64,000 bases of DNA from Gigaspora rosea (Eukaryota; Glomeromycota; Glomeromycetes; Diversisporales; Gigasporaceae): the NCBI GenBank assembly GCA_003550325.1, contig QKWP01000049.1, positions 83,669-147,668 of the forward strand. Reading direction: 5' to 3'. The stretch's first letter is position 1; each line of letters opens with the position of its first letter. The notes beneath the pieces were generated by a model that was not told the origin of the DNA, did no database searches, and saw only the letters and a list, made by a program, of their open reading frames with translations. Made by a program: the position numbers and the translations under genes. This document shows, in pieces, positions 1-11,698 of this stretch.

Positions 1-140
1 TTCTCCTTCGATGTATTTCATGACCTCAAAATAACACTACAAGAATTATTTCCCAAAATTATCGTCTGTCATCGAGTGCTCTTACATTTTTGCCAATCAT
101 TTTACTCATGTGATGAAAAAATGATGTATCTTTTTTTAAA

Positions 141-405
141 TCGTCATTTTCAAATTACAGTAAGAATATTATATGATGTATATAAATTTAACCTTTTAAA
201 AGTATGTGTTTGTGAATATTTGATATTAAAAAAAACAAATTCAATTGCACTAATTTTAAATCATTGTCATTTTCAAATTACAGACGTGAGAATATTGCTA
301 TTTGCTTGGTAAGCATGATTGTGTATACGAATTTAATTAACCTTTTAAAGGTAAGTGTTTGTAAATATTTGATATTTAAAAAAAAAATTCAATAGCACTA
401 ATTTG
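141..405. repeat. Two-copy tandem duplication
   Basis: A unit of about 120-135 bp occurs twice (roughly 141-260 and 265-405). Both copies contain tcattttcaaattacag, aaccttttaaa, gtgtttgt-aatatttgatatt and a closing aattcaat-gcactaattt, with diverged spacers. The short reading frames crossing it have no recognisable domain. The rest of 1-489 is AT-rich and holds nothing I can name. Confidence 0.6.
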
Positions 406-489
406 AATATGAGTAAACTTTGATCAGTTGCGATGTAATATTGCTGATTAATGAAAAGAATCTTATTCGTTGCGCAAACTTTGTATTGC

Positions 490-2489
490 ATCAGCAAATT
501 TATAATAGTGTAATCTTACGTAAGGTCTTACGAACCGTAATATAAGCAAAATATTACATAATATATTTCGAAATATTTCGAAATATCAATATTTCGAAAT
601 ATTACGAAATTAATTTCGAAATATTTCGAAATATATTACGAAATATTTCGAACCCTTTCAAAATATGTTACAAAATATTTCGAACCCTTTTAATTAATTT
701 AGGACTAGGAAACCAAGCTGGATCAGTAGATCTGTAACCTAGATCGCGCATTAGACTGATTTTTCGAAATAGTTTGAAATAGTTTGACGATGTTCAAATT
801 CTGTACTACAAGATCAGATTAGATCTTTTGTTTATAATTAAATCTTCTATTTTGTTTTTTTTCGCTTTTTTATTTTCGTTCCTTTTCGTTCCTTTCGTTC
901 CTTTTCGTTTCATTTTTTGTTTTCGTTTGTTTTTTTCATTTTATTTTATTTATTTATTTTTTAATTTTTTTATTTTATTTTTATTTCGGTACTTTACAAG
1001 AAAAACAAACACTTTTTGAAACCTTGCGCATGCCAACTACGACTTCCGACACATTCAAGAACACACCCCCAGCAATTTCTAAATTTTCAAAAACGCTTCT
1101 TTGGAGAAATGGAGAAATGGTCACAAGTTTTCGCAAGTTTTCGCAAGTCTTTGCAAGTTTTTGCAAGTTCTTGCAAGGCTTCGCTTCATTTATTTTTTCG
1201 TTTCGTGTTTTTTGTTTTTGTTTTTTTTTTTTTATTTTTAAAATTTTTTTTATTAATTTATTTCATTTCGGCACTTTACGAGAACAGAACCCTTACTTCC
1301 TGGCACTTTGCAAGAAAACCAACCCGGACTTTTTCGGCACTTCGCGACTTTTTTGGAATTTCAGAATTTGCAAGAACGCGAACAGTTTTTGCAAGTTTTT
1401 GCAAGTTTTTGCAAGTTCTTGCAAGGTTTCGCTTTATTTATTTTTCGTTTCGTGTTTTTTGTTTTTGTTTTTTTAGTTTATTTTTTAATTATTTTATTTA
1501 TTTTTATTTTGGCACTTTGCGAGAAAAACTAAAACTTTTCGAAACCTTGCGCATGCCAACTACGACTTTCGACACTTTCAAGAACACATACCAGCAATTT
1601 CTAAATTTTCAAGAACGCTTTTTTAGAGAAATAGGCGCAAGTTTTCGCAAGTTTTCACAAGTTTTCGCAAGTTTTTGCAAGTTCTTGCAAAGTTTCGTTT
1701 CATTTATTTTTTCGTTTCGTGTTTTTTGTTTTTGTTTTTTTGGTTTATTTTTAAAATTTTTTTATTAATTTATTTTATTTCGGCACTTTGCGAGAAAAAC
1801 AACAACTATTCAAAACCTTGCGCATTCCAAAAACAACTTCAGACACTTTCAAAAATGATAGAAAACAAAGAAGCGAAGATAATAGCTAACTGTGGAAAGA
1901 GCGAAAATAAGTATATAGGGCTAGTTTTTTGTATATAGTAATAGAATTAGATGCGACATAGTGCGAAAGTAGTTTAAAATATTTGTAATAATGTAAAAAT
2001 AATATGTAATATATAATAAAGTATGTAATATTAATTAAAAATGTATATTTAATAAATGTAAAATATAATATATAATAATAAATAAAAAAATAAAAATTTT
2101 ATATTAAATTGCAAAACTGTGCGTAATATTGCGAAAACCTGTAAAAAAGCATGATTATGTGAATATGTATATCGTTTATTTATTTTTTAAAAAATTTTAA
2201 AAATTTGCGAAAATTTGCAAAATATTGCGAAACAATGCGAAAATATCAAAATATTACCTCCTGCGCGCATTAGTTTATTGATCTGCATGAGTACACGACC
2301 CCTGTAGGGGTAATTTGCATTTTTTTTATTTGCAATATATTTCGAAATATTTCGAAATAATAACCGTAATATTACCGTAATATAGTGTAATATATTGCGT
2401 AATATGCCGTATCAATCGTAAGATTTCTGTAATATTATGGGCCATAATATCTTACGTAAGATTACATATATATAATTCGCTAATGCTGA
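490..2489. mobile_element. TIR element with subterminal and internal repeats
   Basis: The ends are inverted: catcagcaaatt...gtaatcttacgtaag (490-524) faces cttacgtaagattac...gctgata (2451-2489), with 15 bp perfect in the inner block. Just inside both ends lie repeats of ttcgaaatat (565-690 and 2335-2360). The interior (840-1800) is a tandem array, and no transposase is visible. The same outermost sequence (catcagcaaattt) bounds the larger element at 43964-49378, which carries the same internal repeats in reverse. I see no clear target-site duplication. Non-autonomous DNA transposon, superfamily undetermined. Confidence 0.6.
840..1800. repeat. Tandem array, unit about 250-270 bp
   Basis: Roughly three units (about 1018-1285, 1286-1530, 1537-1800) plus a partial one upstream. 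Each has a block starting aaaccttgcgcatgccaac, a run of short direct repeats (ttttcgcaag / tttttgcaag), a T-rich stretch and a closing cggcactttgcgagaaaaac. The long plus-strand frame (1016-1768) is low-complexity Phe/Ser/Lys and changes frame between units, so I treat it as a by-product of the repeat. Confidence 0.7.
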
Positions 2490-3322
2490 TATATGAATAA
2501 CATCGCTAGTAATAGTAAGGTTTGTAACAGTAACACGTGATAGAAACTATAATAATTCCAACTCGAACTAAATCCTAACCACATATTGTGATTATTAGAA
2601 TAGCGAGCAAGAATTTTTTCAAACTAAAATTTTAAAGCAATTCATTTAACGATAATCATTATATAATTTTATTATAAAATTTCTTGCAATTTTTGTTTTA
2701 TATTAGGCATATTAAAATAATTAAACAATTCAAATGTTGAATAATTAATAGTTAATAAACCTAATTTTCATCAAATAAACTTTTCAAGATAGTAAATAAC
2801 AGAAGAAGGTAACATATGAGTAAAAATTGAATAACCATTATTCGAAATTGAGGAAAATAAATCATAGCGAAGTTGGAAAAAAACTTTCAAGAATGATAAT
2901 TGGAATTTTTGTAATATAAAGCAAGAACTTGAAAAAGAAAAATATTATATTAATCTATCCAATTCTGAATCCTCTTTGAGTAATCGGATGTACTTGGTTT
3001 ATATTCGCATTTGAAATATCTGCCAATCCTAAATTATTATAAAAATTTAAAAAAAATTTTAGAATAAATGAATGTTTTATGATCATTCTTTTTAACTCTA
3101 AACCAATTTCTAATTAATAAAAAAATATTGTATGTCTGTTTTATCAACTTCGTCCAATTATTTGCATTTTACTGTTTTTTGATAAGTAAATGCCGTATCA
3201 TCATCTTTTCGACTCCAATTTCATTCTAATAACAATCATCAAGATTATTGCCCACTAGCGTTTGAACTGAAATTTAAATACGTTTAAATAAAAATTCAAA
3301 TTAATTAAACATTAATAACATA
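2490..3322. other. AT-rich stretch, no gene seen
   Basis: No reading frame of note on either strand, no clear repeat pair and no RNA gene. The part of 1800-2450 inside the preceding element is likewise AT-rich filler apart from the subterminal repeats. Confidence 0.5.
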
Positions 3323-3568
3323 TACTGTATTTTCATATAATGCTCATTAGCGATTTTTGAAAATCGTATCATCCAAAAATAAGATGCATGGTTTTGAGAT
3401 GATGCCCATGCGCTTCTCAAAATAATGTACAAAAGTTTGGATCAATGTAAATTAGCTAATTACTTAAATATCTTCATATATTAGATGACCAGTTTTTGGC
3501 TCAAAATAATGAACATGCATGTACTTGAAATAACACGCAGGTGAGCATTATTACGCGAAAATACGGTA
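3323..3568. mobile_element. MITE, about 246 bp
   Basis: Terminal inverted repeats tactgtattttcatataatg and cattattacgcgaaaatacggta pair with a few mismatches, and the arms continue inward around tgctcattagcg / cgcaggtgagca. No coding capacity. Target-site duplication not clear. Confidence 0.55.
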
Positions 3569-3773
3569 GAATAGCTGGTAGAATTAAACAACTTACGTTG
3601 TTTTTAAATATTTGCTAAAGAGCACTAATGCTAATCTTTGCTAGTAAATTGAGGAGAATGATAATCGAATTAAGTCATTAATGTTCGATAGATTTAAAAT
3701 TCATAAACAAAAATCATAACCCCAACTTTATACATTTTTCATTTCTAATCTCTAATTCATTCGATCCAAAATT

Positions 3774-4443
3774 TTTTTTTTTTTTTAAACTTGCACCGGT
3801 TGTTTAACAAGTGCATTAATACTTTATTAATTCATCAATTGACAAATTACATATTAAACTATTTAAGTTAGCATACATCCGGCTAGCCCTATTTCAGACC
3901 GCCCAAATGCCCGGTGGACACCGAGATTTTACCCTCCCAAACACCGCCTTCAGACCATCGTCACCAGAACGATGTTGGTACAAACGGACACCAACTCGGA
4001 ATGATTGCGCCATGAGTTCATGTAGTATCTTCTCAAACTTCAGTCTTACATTACGTCTCGTGACTTCGGTTAATCCAAATCGAGTTCTAACTCGTTTCAC
4101 TTCACCGCCACAGATTTGAAACGGCAACTGCCCAGTTTAGGCAAACCGTAAACACCGACGGGAGACCCAGGCCATAGACGAAGACGCATCTAGCCACACG
4201 TGCACTTTTGGTGCCTAATTTAAGTAGTTCGCCCGCAGGTTCTACACTAGCTGCCATACCTGCAATCCAACTACGGGAATTGCCTAATTAAGCCCTCTGA
4301 TTTTCTGGTCAGCTGACATAACGCAGGTCCACAAATTTCTTTAACCGGCTGGTTTTTTCCTTTATCGCCTCTGGGGGGACTTGAACCGGCAACCTTCGAT
4401 TTGCATCCTGGGAGCGTAACCGCTACGCTATCGGCCCGCTGGA
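3774..4443 (-). mobile_element. tRNA-derived SINE (family 1)
   Basis: Minus-strand retroposon. The 5' head (4369-4440) reads as a tRNA-like sequence with an A box TAGCGTAGCGGT (complement of 4419-4430) and a B box GGTTCAAGTCC (complement of 4377-4387). The 3' end is a poly(A) run (plus-strand T run at 3774-3785). A 16-bp target-site duplication, cattcgatccaaaatt (3758-3773) against cattcaatccaaaatt (4444-4459), fixes the borders. The body is far more GC-rich than its surroundings. A block at about 4190-4299 is shared with the other SINE family at 21253-22484 and 35959-36978. The reading frames inside (3894-4528) are not coding. Confidence 0.8.
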
Positions 4444-4652
4444 CATTCAATCCAAAATTACTATCCACTATATTTCCTATTTTTGCTAGTTTTTCAAATT
4501 CATGCTCTATCTCTGCCAGTTTTAGCAATAAATGAATGCCATGTGTTTATCTCTTACAACTCCATTCTTGTCCCAATAACAAAATATGATTATTTGTTCA
4601 ATTGGTATTTCTATCTCCATTGAATTTTGACAATAAAATGTTCTATTAGTGA

Positions 4653-6437
4653 GCTTCCAGAAATCAGCTGATTTTTGTTTACTATAAGCCCACCTCACCC
4701 CTAACCCACCCACCCACACCTGATACCCCAATTAGCCAATCAGATTTTACGATTATTAAAAAGTTAAATATAATATTTAATAGTAAATAACTTTTGATCT
4801 ACTGAACCAAATTTGATGATTTAACATTCAAAAAATCACAACTCTTTCTGACGATCCCTCGTACCAAATTTTTCAAGAACTCCGACCTATGAAAACTCTA
4901 TAGTTAATATAACTATACGCAACAAAACTTCACTAAAGCTGCTGTCGGGTACAAAGTCCACTCACTGGATGTTCTGCTCCTGACATAGAGATGAAAAAGA
5001 TATGCAGACTTTTAAGCAAGGCACCTTGGCGGGCTTTGGTACTATTGAGCAAAGACGTAATAGAGAAACTCTGGAGCTTTGTCAAGTCCTATGGATATGA
5101 AAATAGAAGTAGAGGCTTGGTTAGATATATTATTCTATATAGCGTAACTCTGTCAAAGTCCTTTAAGTTTGGTACACCTGCCCTACGCCCCTTTGGTCTT
5201 TTCAAAATTTCAAAAAAGTGGGCATTTTGGTTTACCCTCTCCAAAAGATCAGCATTGTTTATTTCTTCCAAATCGGGATTGCGCCTACCAAATCGGAATG
5301 AAGTCACGAGTGAAATCGGGTCCTTCAAAATAAACAGTGAACGCCACGTGAGGTTTTTTGGAATAGATATCGAAATGAAATTTCTTTCTAGAACGTTCTA
5401 TTAGGCGTAGTTTCTTTTCCTTTTTCTTTTCTTAATTTGTACATATAATACTTAAGGGAGGCGTTTCCTCACGTAGTATTATATAATTTTTTTCATCGGG
5501 CACAGGCGTAAATAGTGCTGTTATAGCCGCTTACTTTGTGCCTTCTTCTTCTTTCTTTTCATTTTACTTTATATGACTTTGGTTTTTTATTTAGGTTGTG
5601 TAGATTTCTCCCATTTTATTTTTCCTTTTATTTTCTTTATATCTTTTGTTTTCTGGTAGAATTCTGCTACTCGAGAAGTTAGGAGAAGAGGGTTAGAAAG
5701 TAGGTGGTTATGACAGGCGGCAAACTTCTATCAGTGATTCGGATACTCTAAATCTATTGAGAAGAGGGGTTCCAATGAAAGAAACGTTTGTATAGCAGGT
5801 CACATTTAAGGATCTTTAAGACACCTGAGTGGGTCGCACTTTAGTATTTGTACCTCAAAGTAGGTAATCATGTTGTACCGGCGTTATATAATTGATAAAA
5901 TAAAAGTTGCGACATGACTGCCGAAGTTCAAAAAAAAAAAAATTTGATGATTTAACTACCAAAATAATTCTCTCAATGAGAGGATTCTAGCGAGCCTAAA
6001 ATTGGTAAAATCCAATCACAGGATCCTGTGATCAGAATAGATTTGTGTCACTATAAAAGTTCTATAATTTATTAAATAATTATAACCTATTTATAGTAAC
6101 ACAAATTTATTTTGATCACAGGATACTGTTATTAGATTTTAACGATTTTGGGCTTGTTAGAATCCTCTCATTGAGAAGATCATTTTGGTAGTAAAATCAT
6201 CGAAATTGGTCCAGTAGATCAGAAGTTATTAACAATTAAATATTAATTTTTAATCGTAATAACTTATAAACTACTGGACCAAATTTGATGATTCAACTAC
6301 CAAAATGATTCTCACAATGAGAGGATTCTAATATAATTTTGCAACTTTGGCTGGAATTATGAAATTTTGGCCGGAATTACACCTGATACTTCAGCTGACC
6401 CACTCACCCACTCAGAAATCAGCTGATTTCTGGATGC
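4653..6437. mobile_element. TIR element split by a poly(A) insertion (copy A)
   Basis: Ends gcttccagaaatcagctga (from 4653) and tcagctgatttctggatgc (to 6437) are inverted repeats. Inside are inverted blocks (tgatctact-gaccaa-tttgatgatt, aggattctagcaagcc, aaaatccaatcacaggatcc) that also occur in copy B (28641-31370) and, as related core blocks, at 26727-27187 and 42926-43362. No transposase. The element was in place before the retroposon at 4826-5940 landed in it. Confidence 0.65.
4826..5940 (+). mobile_element. Poly(A) retroposon, about 1.1 kb
   Basis: Flanked by a 16-17 bp duplication, aaatttgatgatttaac (4809-4825 and about 5940-5955), and ending in a poly(A) tract, so it was inserted by target-primed reverse transcription. 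It shares its start (ctctttctgacgatc), an internal block (tccaaaagatcagcattgttt) and the 3' end (tgactgccgaagttc before the A run) with the copy at 29421-30551. A 137-codon frame (4991-5404) has no domain I recognise. It could be a 5'-truncated LINE or a non-autonomous LINE partner; no reverse transcriptase motif is seen. Confidence 0.7.
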
Positions 6438-6689
6438 TTCCTTATAATTCTATAAAGCTGAAATTTCAAAGAATAATATCAAGTTAACAATTTTTGAAAA
6501 TAAGAAGTTTTAAAAATTAAATATCAAGAAAAAAAATGTGTGTGATTTGTAATAATAAAATTTATAAATAGTTCGAAAAAAAAACATATGTCGCACATAA
6601 ATTCTCTCGATTTAATCCCAGTATTCCCATTTCAAAATTCTATTTCATTTTTTTATTTTATAATTCAGCTATTCTAAAAGCTCACTTGT

Positions 6690-8414
6690 TCACAAAATAT
6701 GCTATTTTGTTGAATCATCCTAATTATTTAGTACAATAAAAATCAACTTACTTAATGAATTTTTTACCCCATCATTCAGTCTTTCGAGCCTTGCTTTCAT
6801 TTTCTATTGATTTTGACATGTAATACCAGGGCGAGTACACTCGTTTGATGAAAGAAATGATACAAGACTGCTATTAAATCTATAATTAGAACCAGATACA
6901 GATAATGCTGCAACTTTTCTTTCCATTCTTTGATTTATATAGGCTTCATAGCTATAACGTTGGTTGACTAGTACAGAAATTTCAAGCTTTCCATTTGTAA
7001 TCCCAATACTAGCATTTTCTTCAATATTGCAATTTTAAGATCTTCTAGTAGAACCGAGTATAAAGGTTAGCTGTGAACATTCATCAGTAAAACAATTTTC
7101 CTCTTCAATCTAAAATAATAAATTTAGAAATTGAATTAATAATATTAAACGTATCGAATTTAATCAAGTAGAAATATAAAAGTAGCACAATGCTTTAAAA
7201 CACAAGCAATCCTTACTTCATTTAAAACATTTAATCTATCTCAGGTATTAACTTTCATAGCTGCTGCTGCTAAAAAAATATTATCGTCTTGTGAACTACT
7301 GGATGCTTGTGAGTTATCGAATTCTTGTAAAATATGAAGTTTTTGTGAATCGACGAATTGGTTTTTAGTTTCATTTTCGATGTTATTCTTATTTTCTTTT
7401 AGAATGGTTGTAAACCTACAAATTTTAGTATTTAGTACTATACCATTCCAAGAACATTCTTTGCAAGTGCAGTGGCTTGTTCATAAGCATGATTTATTAC
7501 TCTTTTTATATCATCGTCTGAAGGCCAATTTCGCAAAATTTCTAAATTTTCTGTGATACTTGAGTCTGAATAAATTTTTTTTAAGACTAATAAATTCTAG
7601 ATAATCTTGTGCACATGTTTGAATATGACTTCTCCAATAGTTTAAGAAAAAAACCCTAATATGACTATTTTGCATCTTTCAAGAGTTGAAATATTATGAT
7701 TTTGAAATGTGTCAATTAATTCTCCTACAAAATTATTAATTTAGTAAACAGTAAAAATTAAATAAAAATTTGTAATATAAAAAGGTTTTATCAAAAACAA
7801 ACAAAAAAACAAATAGCCCATAGTTTCCATAATGACTTCATTATTTTTATTAATAACTTGACTGAGAAATGAGGAGCAAAAGAATCGGTAAACTGCCCTA
7901 TCATCCTGATGATCAACATTTTTAACATCCTTTTTGTAAAGAATACTTCTTAATTCAAGAATTTGGTTGTATCGTGCTGAGTATTTTTCAAGAGATAAAA
8001 GACATGCACCAGAAAAAAGTGCATTACAACAATCCTTTTTTGCTTGTAGAGGATCTGTGATTCGAATAATAGGACCAACATTAGGATAAATAGGGCAACT
8101 AAATTAATATCTTAAACCGATATCGAATAAATTTAGTTAAAATAATTATTATCAAAAGCATTATTATTTAATGCTTACATACTATAAAGTTTATTCTTAA
8201 AAATTAATTTTTTACATGTTTCTATTTGTATAAGTTGGTTTTGCGCATTAAATTCTGCAGAAGCCCTACTAGCACCAAATCCAAGAATTGGAAGCTGAAG
8301 ATATGCTGCTATATCAAGTAATTTTTTATGTAGTTCAAAAATATTTGCTGCTATTTCTTTTCCTTTATTTGCAATCATTGCGATAACACAAGAAGGAAAT
8401 TTTGGAAGAGGAAT
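6690..8414 (-). pseudogene. Decayed spliced gene, family not identified
   Basis: Minus-strand coding blocks joined by introns. One exon runs 8414 to 8179 (acceptor ..atatag, donor gtaagc) and encodes a helical segment including NIFELHKKLLDIAAYLQLP. Spliced across 8178-8099 it continues in frame from 8098 (IYPNVGPIIRITDPLQAKK). Further blocks follow at about 7720-7430 (GELIDTFQNHNISTL), 7430-7217 (acidic, Ser/Gln-rich), then an intron about 7216-7111 (gtaagg...ttttag) and a last block to about 6690. There is a frameshift near 7660 and in-frame stops near 7235 and 6800, so it is a relic. I recognise no catalytic motif. The family looks repetitive and fungal, perhaps transposon-associated. Confidence 0.5.
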
Positions 8415-8558
8415 CTATATAAAATAATAAATAAATGTTTATCTATTATATAAGGAGCATTGGTGTAGATAAACACTATGAGATAAATGATATAAGATAA
8501 ACAAATGAGATAAACAATATAAAATAAAAATGAAATTTGATTGGTTCTGATTTTAAAC

Positions 8559-8660
8559 TCAGATCACCTGATCATTGTACTTCAGATCACCTGATCATTG
8601 TAGTCTATCATTGTACTTCAGATCACCTGATCATTGTACTTCAGATCACCTGATCATCAT
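8559..8660. repeat. Short tandem repeat, about 23-bp unit
   Basis: Four copies of acttcagatcacctgatcat plus tgt, one separated by an extra tgtagtctatcat. Each unit contains the near-palindrome gatcacctgatc. It sits just upstream of the decayed minus-strand gene; no function is evident. Confidence 0.75.
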
Positions 8661-8909
8661 GCAACATAATTTCTTGCCCTTACTACATACTATTAACATC
8701 AGCTTTGTATTTATTTATACTCACAAAATTGTTAATAACATGTCAAACCTGATATAGCAATTCTGTTTTTTCAAACCCTATAAACTCTCAATACTAATAC
8801 ACCACGCATATCGTTTATTGAAGGTTCGATAGTGCTATATATCAGTAATAGAGTAGCTCAAGTTATAGAACATTCTGTTAGCATTAAATGTTGTATTTGT
8901 TTAACTTTA

Positions 8910-9041
8910 AATATAAGTGATAAAAAACTTCTTCAAATACAATTTAAAATATTTATTTATATTAGTAATCTAATTNAATATAAGTGATAAAAAACTTCTT
9001 CAAATACAATTTAAAATATTTATTTATATTAGTAATCTAAT
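8910..9041. repeat. Direct repeat around a single N (assembly join)
   Basis: The 65 bases before the N at 8976 are repeated without visible change straight after it. This looks like two contig ends that overlap but were not merged, rather than a genomic duplication. Confidence 0.8.
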
Positions 9042-9043
9042 TT

Positions 9044-9072
9044 CCGTAGCAAAGCCACGGGTATACAACTAG
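9044..9072 (+). mobile_element. Possible Helitron 3' terminus
   Basis: ccgtagc-aaa-gccacgg forms a short hairpin (one mismatch), followed after 8 nt by CTAG, the layout of a Helitron 3' end (hairpin then CTRR). The base after it is C rather than the usual T, and no 5' TC end or Rep/helicase gene was found. Confidence 0.3.
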
Positions 9073-9240
9073 CAAACAAAGCTTGGTTGTTCAAAAATCA
9101 ATTAATAAAAGTACCCTTCCTGTTATTAAAAGATACATTTCAAGGTACTATTTGAAAAATACACACCAATAGGCATTGTGGGCCTGCTAGTATTCACCGT
9201 TACTTTTGCAAGTAACATCGACAAACACGTTAAAAAAAAT

Positions 9241-9809
9241 GACTTCCTCTTATTACAGTTTAATCAGTGCATTTAATAACATTATTGCACTTGATTTAAA
9301 AAGGTGTTTGGATTCAGATTTTGTCGTATTCGAATTATGCGCTAAAAAAATTTCTGCCACGGTATCGACGATAATATAATTCAAAAGATTTATAAGTTTC
9401 TCTTTCTGATTCAAAAATTAATAGTTAGTGAAGTTTTTGCTGTTAAGAATAGAATAGAAAATGGGAAAGCATTGCTTGGGTTAATGATACTTAAATGTCA
9501 CTGCCTTTTTTTCGAAAATATATGCTTCCTTGCAAGCATATTTTCTACGAGCAAACCTATGGTCCCAGGAAATTGCTAACGGCTAATACTTGGGGAAATT
9601 TTTAACAAATGTTTGATGAAAATGGTTTTGAAGTTTTTGAACTTCACGAGTTAGTAAGTTTAGAACTATTTAAAAAAGACAAAACTGATAGAGCAGCAAC
9701 AAATAGAAAACTTACTATTAATGAGCTAATAGAAAGGACCCATAATCAGTATTGGAGTATCAAGAAAAATGGCAATGAAAATGAGAAGACTGAATTATTC
9801 AAAAATTAA
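9241..9809 (+). pseudogene. SWIM zinc-finger transposase remnant (C-terminal part)
   Basis: Starting at 9241 (MTSSYYSLISAFNNII) the frame decays through stops, then gives a SWIM-type finger: Cys-His-Cys at 9496-9504 and Pro-Cys-Lys-His at about 9528-9539, the CxC...CxH arrangement of MULE-type transposases. A one-base frameshift lies in the T run between the two halves, and an in-frame TAA stands at 9603 just before the last open stretch (9609-9809: MFDENGFEVFELHELVSLEL). The DDE core is missing. This is a 5'-truncated relic; only the finger supports the assignment. Confidence 0.55.
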
Positions 9810-10205
9810 AATTTTGTTTAAATTCAGTTTTTCAAAAATAGAAAAAAGGGAATTTGATAGTTGGCAAAAACTTTTAATGAAAAAAATAAATAATATTTTA
9901 CTTAGATCTACTAAAAAATTTAAATCAATTGTTATATTTACGTAATAAATATTTTCTGCTATAGTAAATAAATTATTACATGCTCACCAATCAATTAAAT
10001 AAAAAAAAAAGAAATCAATAAAACATTAATTGTGTCATCAAAAATAAATATTAAAGAAATCAAAATCTATTTCTTGTAAGATTTTATTATTAGTTAGTAT
10101 AGGCCAACGGCCGCTAATTTTATTGCAAGCACGCTGAAGGCAGCGGAGCAATAAAATAATGTTACACTATTTCTTTTTTTTTTGACTAGCAAATTTATAT
10201 TTTTG

Positions 10206-10465
10206 TAGGGTTCCGCAATTTGATTTGATATTCAAATATTTGAATCAAATATTTGATCAAATTCAAATTTGACTATATTTGATTTAATCAAATTCAAATA
10301 TGGCCAAATTTGATTTGATTTGAAAATTACTATTAAAATTTCAAATTCAAATCAAATTCCAATTCAAATATTTGAATCAAATCAAATTCAAATAAGGAAC
10401 AATTTGATTTGATCAAATTCAAATTGATCCAATATTTGATTTGATTTGAATTTGAGGAATCCTAC
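10206..10465. mobile_element. MITE of the caaatttgatttg family
   Basis: Begins tagggttccgcaatttg and ends tttgaggaatccta; the interior consists almost entirely of ttgattt/aaatcaa words that pair with each other. Flanked by tatttttg and catttttg, an approximate 8-bp duplication. Further copies are at 21430-21680 and 24950-27319. Confidence 0.7.
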
Positions 10466-11698
10466 ATTTTTGCAAACTGCAATAATTGAGTTCGGCCATC
10501 TCTCTATTAGAATCGCCTGACATGATCATGTTATAAAATTGGCTCCGAAGACTGGCTATCAGGACGCTGATAATCGCTAGATCACGTGATGGTACCTGGC
10601 TTTAACGCATTCCAATTTTAGAAAATCCATTGCATATGAAGATCACATAGATTTCAGCATTATCCGATTTTAGCATCATTCCTGACAAATATTTACTAAA
10701 TATTCAAATATTTAAATATATAATTTTTTTACTAAAATTTTACTAAATATATTCATTGAATATTTATTGAATATATATATATATAATTTTATAATTTTAT
10801 TTTATTTTTTAATAATTTATTTGCAATTTTATTGCTGTTTAATAATGCACATATTGGTTTTATATATATAAAAAACCTGTTTATGCAAATTTATATGCAT
10901 GAGATTTTTTTTAAAAAAATAATACCCGATAATAAGCTATTTCTGCTACTAGGCATAAATCTTCAAAAATCCATATAACACAAAAATAACTACTCTTGAT
11001 TTTTTGGGCTTAAAATTGTCCAAAAAAAGGTAGCTTATTTTCAAGAATATATAGTATATATTAGTGTTGTTGGCCATAAGTAATTATTACGGACATTTCG
11101 AATTACAACCTGGGTTGCAACTTCTAATTACAACCGGAACCCAAAGTTGTTATATGTCGTATTTGCTATAAATGCTGTATTCATTATAATAGTTGTTATA
11201 GTTGTAATTGCCATAATAGGTTGTAAATACCGTAATGTTGTAAATAATTATCCTTTTTAGTTTTTAATTATGCATATTTTAAAATTAACAGGTATACATG
11301 CAAGTTACAATTAGTAAGATCTTGCATCATAATATAAGTACCGGTTTTTTCTTAGCACGGCTACGCTACTTATATATAATACACATGGCATTATGGATGA
11401 TCTCGTTAATATCAACTCTTTTGGATCAGTTGATATATGCGGGAGTTAATAATAAATTAGGGTAGCTGCGCGACGCAGTCACGCTAAAACCAGAAACGTA
11501 CTAAATGTACGTATCATAGTTAAGATGTCACAATGGTATAACGTCTCAATTTTTCACATATTGATTATTAATTCACTTATGAATTTATTACGATACTCTA
11601 AAGGTGATAATTATAAATTGATAATTGTATGATCAATATTAACTATCTTGACTAATACAACGATTCCCACTCTATACCCGATTTAGATACAATACATT
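10466..11698. other. AT-rich stretch, no gene seen
   Basis: No protein-coding signal. 11040-11250 contains inverted short motifs (aattacaacc, gttgtaatt, gttgtaaat) like those at 20460-20640, probably the ends of another small inverted-repeat element. Confidence 0.4.

Noticed and set aside
1016..1768. 250-codon open frame
   Set aside because: Low-complexity Phe/Ser/Lys translation of a tandem repeat; overlapping frames of the same kind exist in other phases.
4369..4440. tRNA gene on the minus strand
   Set aside because: A and B boxes are present but the acceptor and T stems pair poorly, and it sits at the head of a retroposon with a poly(A) tail and target duplication.
8559..8660. CRISPR-like array
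   Set aside because: Units are contiguous without unique spacers, and the context is eukaryotic.
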